Source of the DNA: Terriglobia bacterium
Lineage (GTDB): Bacteria > Acidobacteriota > Terriglobia > Bryobacterales > Bryobacteraceae
Assembly (NCBI GenBank): GCA_025350105.1
Contig: JANXYJ010000049.1
Span: forward strand, 1-37,007
DNA length: 37,007 nucleotides
Direction of reading: 5' to 3'
In this document: in pieces, positions 33,396 to 37,007 of the stretch
How the letters are laid out: each line of letters opens with the position of its first letter
Position numbering within the stretch: the stretch's first letter is position 1
The notes under the pieces: model-generated
The model's input: the letters and a program-made list of their open reading frames with translations, nothing else
The model's database searches: none
Told to the model about the DNA's origin: nothing
Position numbers and translations under genes: made by a program

Positions 33396-33830
33396 TCAGA
33401 CGCTGCGGCCCTTCAGACCGAAATGCGAAGCGGCAGTGAGCAGGTGCCGGTCGTTCGTCCAAATTTCCTGGAAGCCATAGTCAAGAGCGGTTGCGATGTG
33501 GATGGCGTTACCGGCGCGAAGAAATGCATCCGCTTGAAGGGTTCGGGTGATGGTCTCAACTCGCCGCAGCAGGTGATCGGTGATCGCAAGGAGGTGCCAG
33601 GTCTTGGCTTCGACATCCGCGAGAAACAAGTCGCGCACGGCGGCCGCCGTCTTGGGAGTTAGCGTTTTCTCCCGTAGTTGGCGATGAAAAACGCAGGATA
33701 CCTCGGCCATACCCAGCGCGGAGACATACAATGCGGGTCCGGAGCCTGCCAAGGCACGGACTGCGGGGCCATCCGGCTCGCGCAGGTAACACTTCGCAAT
33801 GTACGCTGAATCGAAGTAAAGGCCGGTCAC
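33396..33830 (-). CDS. vapC: PIN-domain toxin (VapC-like), with altered acidic residue
   Basis: VapC toxins are Mg-dependent ribonucleases that cut tRNA or rRNA. The 144-residue length is typical. Three expected acidic residues are visible: Asp7 in YFDSAY, Glu43 in GMAEVS and Asp127 in WTNDRHL. At the third canonical site, where the family has Asp-Ala-x-His (as in LRALDAIHLATA), this protein has Asn108 in LRAGNAIHIATAL. That could weaken catalysis or metal binding. It follows a Phd-type antitoxin gene by 27 bases. The gene is intact apart from that residue. Confidence 0.86.
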   Translation of the reverse strand: MTGLYFDSAYIAKCYLREPDGPAVRALAGSGPALYVSALGMAEVSCVFHRQLREKTLTPKTAAAVRDLFLADVEAKTWHLLAITDHLLRRVETITRTLQADAFLRAGNAIHIATALDYGFQEIWTNDRHLLTAASHFGLKGRSV

Positions 33831-33857
33831 CGTTGATCCTTATTGGCTTAGGTTGGC

Positions 33858-34088
33858 TTAGGTCCTGTCTTCCTCTAGCATTCGGCCAGAATCGGTTTTA
33901 GACGGGCGGAGTTTACGAATAAACGCTTCGCGATTCGGGAGCGGACGGCCGACGGGTGATTCGGAAATGGGACGGAGTTCGGCAACCGGAATGCCATGCC
34001 GCTCGATAATGTACGTCTGGCCACCGGCGACACTTTTCACCAGCGCGCTGGTATTCAAGTGTAAATCGCGGATACTGGCACGTCCCAT
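33858..34088 (-). CDS. vapB: Phd/YefM-type antitoxin (VapB role)
   Basis: This 76-residue protein has the Phd/YefM N-terminal DNA-binding fold: IRDLHLNTSALVKSVAGGQTYIIERHGIPVAEL. A Pro-rich, basic and then acidic C-terminal part follows, which would wrap the toxin. It would neutralise VapC and repress the shared promoter. The ATG lies at the edge of a 19-base imperfect palindrome (34088-34106), a good place for self-repression. The toxin gene follows 27 bases downstream. Confidence 0.85.
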   Translation of the reverse strand: MGRASIRDLHLNTSALVKSVAGGQTYIIERHGIPVAELRPISESPVGRPLPNREAFIRKLRPSKTDSGRMLEEDRT

Positions 34089-34106
34089 GTGTAACAGTGT
34101 GACACA
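34088..34106. promoter_or_regulatory. Candidate antitoxin operator palindrome
   Basis: TGTGTAACA and TGTGACACA flank a central G and match as inverted repeats at eight of nine positions. The element abuts the antitoxin start codon and lies in the 70-base gap between the toxin-antitoxin genes and the divergent metallo-beta-lactamase gene. On the minus strand TTGACG lies further upstream as a possible -35. Confidence 0.45.
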
Positions 34107-34158
34107 ATGCCGACGCCATCGTCAACGCCGTGCGGTTCGGATAAAATGGAGGGCGAAT

Positions 34159-35043
34159 ATGAAAACACGACTTGCTCCTATCATTGCAGTAGCGCTGTGC
34201 GTCACGGGACTTCATTCTCAAACTGCGACGCCAGCCGCAGTCCCGGGCAACCCTGACTGGACCAAGCCATTTCCGCCCTTCCACATTATCGGCAACGTGT
34301 ATTGGGTGGGGACCTGGGACTTGTCCACGTATCTGATTACGACGCCGCAGGGGAACATTCTGATCAATACAGGCCTGCCGGAAACGGTGCCACAGATCAA
34401 AGCGGGCGTGGAGCAGTTGGGCTTCAAGATGTCGGACACCAAGATTCTGACGGCTACGCATGGGCACTTCGATCATGTGGCCGGTCTCGCGCAGCTGCAA
34501 AAGATGACCGGCGCGAAGATCGTGATGTCGGAGCCGGACGTGGAGCTACTGGAAAGTGGCGGCAAATCGGATTTTCGCTTTGGCGACGATCCGGTTGCCC
34601 GCTTTGAAACGGTAAAGGTCGATCAGAAGTTGAAAGAAGGCGACAAGATTTCCTTGGGCGGGACTGTGTTGACGGCGCATATTCACGCCGGTCACACCAA
34701 AGGCGCGACGAGTTTTACGTTTGACGTAAAAGAAAACGGCAAAACCTATCGCGTGGGCATCATGAATATGGCGTCCGTCAATCCGGGCGTGACGGTGAGC
34801 GGCATGCCGAAGTTTCCGGGGATTCAGCAAGCCTATGCGCGGACTTTTCACGATCAAAAAGAAACCAAGATTGACGTATGGCTGGCCTCGCACGCGGCGC
34901 AGTTCGGGTTGCACGAGAAATACAAGCCGGGCGATGCGTATAAGGCCGAGCGTTTTGTCGATCCCGAGGGCTATCAAAAGGCCGTGGCCAAGCTGGAGAA
35001 AATCTATACTGACCAATTGGCGCAGGAACTGTTGCGCAAGTAA
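34159..35043 (+). CDS. Exported subclass-B3-type metallo-beta-lactamase
   Basis: The protein is 294 residues from the ATG at 34159, five bases after GGAGGG (34148-34153); the frame is open to 33967. A signal peptide ends near residue 20 (LHSQ). The zinc motif is complete: His101-Gly-His103-Phe-Asp105-His106, His179 in HAGHTKGAT and His245 in ASHAAQFGLHEK. These are the ligand set of subclass B3 enzymes, which hydrolyse beta-lactams in the periplasm with two Zn ions. VGTWDLSTYLITTPQG and NTGLPETVPQI are also B3-like. Activity on antibiotics is not shown by sequence alone; soil Acidobacteria carry many B3 relatives. It is followed by the SnoaL-like gene but has its own ribosome site. Confidence 0.9.
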   Translation: MKTRLAPIIAVALCVTGLHSQTATPAAVPGNPDWTKPFPPFHIIGNVYWVGTWDLSTYLITTPQGNILINTGLPETVPQIKAGVEQLGFKMSDTKILTATHGHFDHVAGLAQLQKMTGAKIVMSEPDVELLESGGKSDFRFGDDPVARFETVKVDQKLKEGDKISLGGTVLTAHIHAGHTKGATSFTFDVKENGKTYRVGIMNMASVNPGVTVSGMPKFPGIQQAYARTFHDQKETKIDVWLASHAAQFGLHEKYKPGDAYKAERFVDPEGYQKAVAKLEKIYTDQLAQELLRK

Positions 35044-35047
35044 CGGC

Positions 35048-35053
35048 TATAAT
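35048..35053 (+). promoter_or_regulatory. Possible -10 box of the SnoaL-like gene
   Basis: TATAAT, a perfect -10 match, begins five bases after the metallo-beta-lactamase stop and 104 bases before the next start (35152). No convincing -35 sits at the proper spacing. Confidence 0.35.
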
Positions 35054-35151
35054 GACGAGTGCGCTTGTGGTCTGCTGCGTATCATGAACATTTGCAGCCG
35101 CCTGAATCAAGTGCCAAGAATCGCGCCTTTTGCGCGCGCCAAGGAGAAAGC

Positions 35152-36117
35152 ATGAAGTTATCGAATTTAAAAGTTCTGGCCGGCACGTTGGTGCTGGCAA
35201 CCGGCACGATGATGCTATCGGCCGAATCGATTAATCCGCCCACGATGCCGCAGACCGCGCCCATGACCAAGCAGGAAAAGAAAAATCTGGACATGGTGAT
35301 GAAGTGGTGGACCGAAGTGCTGTACGGCGGCCACGTGGAGTTGACCGACAAATATCAGGCCGAAACCTATATTCAGCACAACCCGAATATCAATACCGGC
35401 CGCGCTGCTTTCAAAGAGTTTTTCGGCAAGGTGGCCAAGCCAATGAACCCGGTGCCGACCACCATGCCCGCCGAGCGCCAGCCTGTGGTGAAGGGCGCCA
35501 AGGGCGATTACGTCTGGTTGATCTTCGAGCATGAAGACAAAGACCCGCGCAATCCAGCCAACACCTATCATTGGAATTCCTTCGACGTGCTGCGTATTGA
35601 AAACGGGAAAGTAGCCGAGCATTGGGATAGCGCCCAGAAGATGAAGGGAACGGGCGCAGTCATGAGCGGCGTGTCACCGAAACCGCCCATGCAGTGGAAC
35701 ACGGGCAAGCTATCGAAGGAAGAGATGGCGTCGGTAGCGAAGGGCACGGAAGAGTTGAAGGATATGCTGCAATACGGGCACCTGGAATTGGCTGACAAGA
35801 CCATGGACCCGGGCTACATCCAACACAATCCGAACGTGCCGCAGGGCCGCGATGGATTCAAGGCTTTCATGAGCCGTGTCCCCGGCCGGACGCCGCAGGA
35901 GATTAAGCCGGAATGGAAGAACGCTCCGGTGTTGACTTTGGCGAATGGGCCGTACGCTTTCATGATGTGGGACCGCACCGCTAAGGATCCGGACGATCCG
36001 AGCCGGGAATACAAATGGAACCACTATGACGTAGTTCGCTTGGAAAAAGGCTTGATCAAGGAACATTGGGATGAAGCCATCATCAACCCGCCGCAGCCTG
36101 GCGGGAAGAAACAGTAG
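35152..36117 (+). CDS. Exported protein with two SnoaL-like domains
   Basis: The protein is 321 residues from the ATG at 35152 (AAGGAG seven bases upstream; the frame opens at 35059). A signal peptide precedes two similar domains, each with YIQHNPN...G+..FK.F, a central strand after 'PVV/PVL', and a WNxxDVxRxExGxxxEHWD ending. This is the SnoaL/NTF2-like fold in its predicted aldol-condensation variant. Domain 1 spans about residues 35-175, domain 2 about 195-315. The family fold forms small-molecule binding cones; the reaction, if any, is unknown. A strong terminator follows at 36131. A paralogue starts 71 bases after the stop. Confidence 0.86.
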   Translation: MKLSNLKVLAGTLVLATGTMMLSAESINPPTMPQTAPMTKQEKKNLDMVMKWWTEVLYGGHVELTDKYQAETYIQHNPNINTGRAAFKEFFGKVAKPMNPVPTTMPAERQPVVKGAKGDYVWLIFEHEDKDPRNPANTYHWNSFDVLRIENGKVAEHWDSAQKMKGTGAVMSGVSPKPPMQWNTGKLSKEEMASVAKGTEELKDMLQYGHLELADKTMDPGYIQHNPNVPQGRDGFKAFMSRVPGRTPQEIKPEWKNAPVLTLANGPYAFMMWDRTAKDPDDPSREYKWNHYDVVRLEKGLIKEHWDEAIINPPQPGGKKQ

Positions 36118-36130
36118 TTTGGGGAATTGT

Positions 36131-36162
36131 AAGGGGGAGTGGCTTCGGCCGCTCCCCTTTTT
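36131..36162 (+). terminator. Strong intrinsic terminator
   Basis: Arms 36131-36143 and 36148-36160 pair over 13 bases (including two G-T wobbles) around a TTCG tetraloop, and a run of five T follows from 36158. It lies 14 bases after the stop of the first SnoaL-like gene, separating it from its paralogue. Confidence 0.85.
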
Positions 36163-36188
36163 CGTTTAGTACAGAAAGGAATTTGCTT

Positions 36189-37007
36189 ATGACAAGGATA
36201 AAACAATTCGCGGTTACGGCGGGTTTGATAGCACTGAGCTGCGCACCGGGATTTGGACAATCGAAGCAACTCACTCCTACCGAACAGGCCAACCTGAAGC
36301 TGGCACTGGACTGGTGGCGCGAAGGGTTTGTGGCCCGTCACGCCGAAGTTGTGGACAAGTATCTGGACAAGAACATGATCCAGCACAACCCCAACATGGC
36401 GGACGGCAATGAGCGGGTGAAAGGATTGCTCTCAGGCATGAAGCCGGTGAATCCGATTCCGGCGATGATTCCTGCGGACCGCATGCCTGCGCTGTCCTTC
36501 GCTAAAGGCGACTATGCCGCGTTGATCTGGGAGCGCGAAGCAATCGACCCAAACGATTCCAGCAAGAAATACAAGTACAACGATTTCGATTAGTTTCGCA
36601 TTGCCAATGGCAAGATTGTCGAGCATTGGGATGGTGCGATGAAAAACGCGCAAGAGGCTAGTGGGGCACCGAACACCAACGCCGACACCAAACCGCATGG
36701 CGGCAGCACCGGAACGCTGACGGCTCAGGAAAAGAAGAACCAGGACATCGCCGACATCGAGATGAGGGACATTCTGCAATATGGGCACCTGGAACTAGCC
36801 GACAACGTGATGGCGACGGGCTACATCCAACACAACCCGAACGTACCGGGAGGCCGCGACGGATTCAAGAATTTCTTTGCCCGCTTCGCGAAGCCGACCG
36901 AGCTTAAACCGGAATGGAAACGGCCTCCAGTGCTGGTGCTGACCAGCGGGAATATTGTGTTCTATCTGGTGGAGAACGAAGGCAAGGAACCGGTGGATCC
37001 GGCGAAG
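36189..37007 (+). pseudogene. Second tandem SnoaL-like gene, interrupted by an in-frame TAG, partial at window end
   Basis: From the ATG at 36189 (AAAGGA eight bases upstream) the protein has a signal peptide (ending Phe-Gly-Gln) and a first SnoaL-like domain with MIQHNPNM. TAG at 36591-36593 cuts it at 134 residues, in the middle of the motif that reads WNSFDVLRIENG in the paralogue. Without any frame change the next codons read FRIANGKIVEHWDGAM, then a linker and a second domain with GHLELADN, YIQHNPN and GRDGF up to the window edge. So the gene was recently a two-domain copy of its neighbour and has a single nonsense codon. It may be a young pseudogene, a sequencing error, or read through. 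The 3' end lies outside the window. Confidence 0.82.

Noticed and set aside
34142-34147. TAAAAT as a -10 box for the metallo-beta-lactamase gene
   Set aside because: It touches the ribosome site, so transcription would start inside or after it; not usable.
1-37007. Search for tRNA, rRNA, CRISPR and insertion sequences
   Set aside because: No cloverleaf with a GTTCGA-type T-loop and matching acceptor stem, no regularly spaced repeats and no transposase motif were found by eye.

Overview
The window looks like a moderately GC-rich chromosomal segment of an acidobacterium, most likely of the Solibacter/Bryobacter group. The clues are: a PEP-CTERM protein in a didermic cell; a bacillithiol-pathway BshC; a cytochrome-c-like DUF1587/1592/1588/1585 protein followed by a Tat-exported DUF1552 protein and an exported ankyrin protein; many Ala-x-Ala-Gln signal peptides; and an exported protein with the 'GKPNLAAPAPKT..GKPDLSGMW' type of N-terminus that I associate with this group. 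This assignment is inference from gene content; there is no rRNA in the window. I saw no tRNA, rRNA, CRISPR array, phage or insertion sequence.

Layout. 1-6.4 kb: an exported protein of unknown role (+) meets a frataxin-HemW pair (-), then bshC, an HpcH/HpaI aldolase, a predicted outer-membrane barrel and a 70-residue orphan with a good promoter (+). 6.5-8.4 kb: a secreted double cyclophilin (+) converges on a PEP-CTERM protein (-). 8.6-13.7 kb (+): a CopZ-CopA copper efflux pair, then coaD, a class I aminotransferase and a type I mannose-6-phosphate isomerase. 13.7-16.2 kb (-): a CPBP membrane protease, a DUF4159 protein and a gene-poor stretch with a long inverted repeat. 16.2-18.4 kb (+): queG overlapping an exported TPR protein. 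18.5-22.6 kb (-): a tight run transcribed lgt, TadG-like, TadE-like, TadE-like, small membrane protein, DUF1015.

22.8-28.2 kb (+): the DUF1592-type cytochrome, DUF1552 and ankyrin trio, which looks like one exported system. 28.3-31.4 kb: an SPFH protein with a C-terminal zinc ribbon (+) converging on two AIM24-family paralogues with N-terminal zinc ribbons (-). The shared ribbons and adjacency suggest a membrane-stress or membrane-domain module, and this is the best candidate here for an under-described system. 31.5-34.1 kb (-): a VapBC-like toxin-antitoxin pair, an acidobacterial exported protein and a Tat-exported alpha/beta hydrolase. 34.2-37.0 kb (+): an exported subclass-B3-type metallo-beta-lactamase, an exported tandem SnoaL-like protein, and a paralogue of the latter interrupted by an in-frame TAG and cut by the window end.

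Starts were moved from the longest open frame where a Shine-Dalgarno match and signal peptide supported a shorter protein. All functional names rest on motifs read by eye; no database search was possible.
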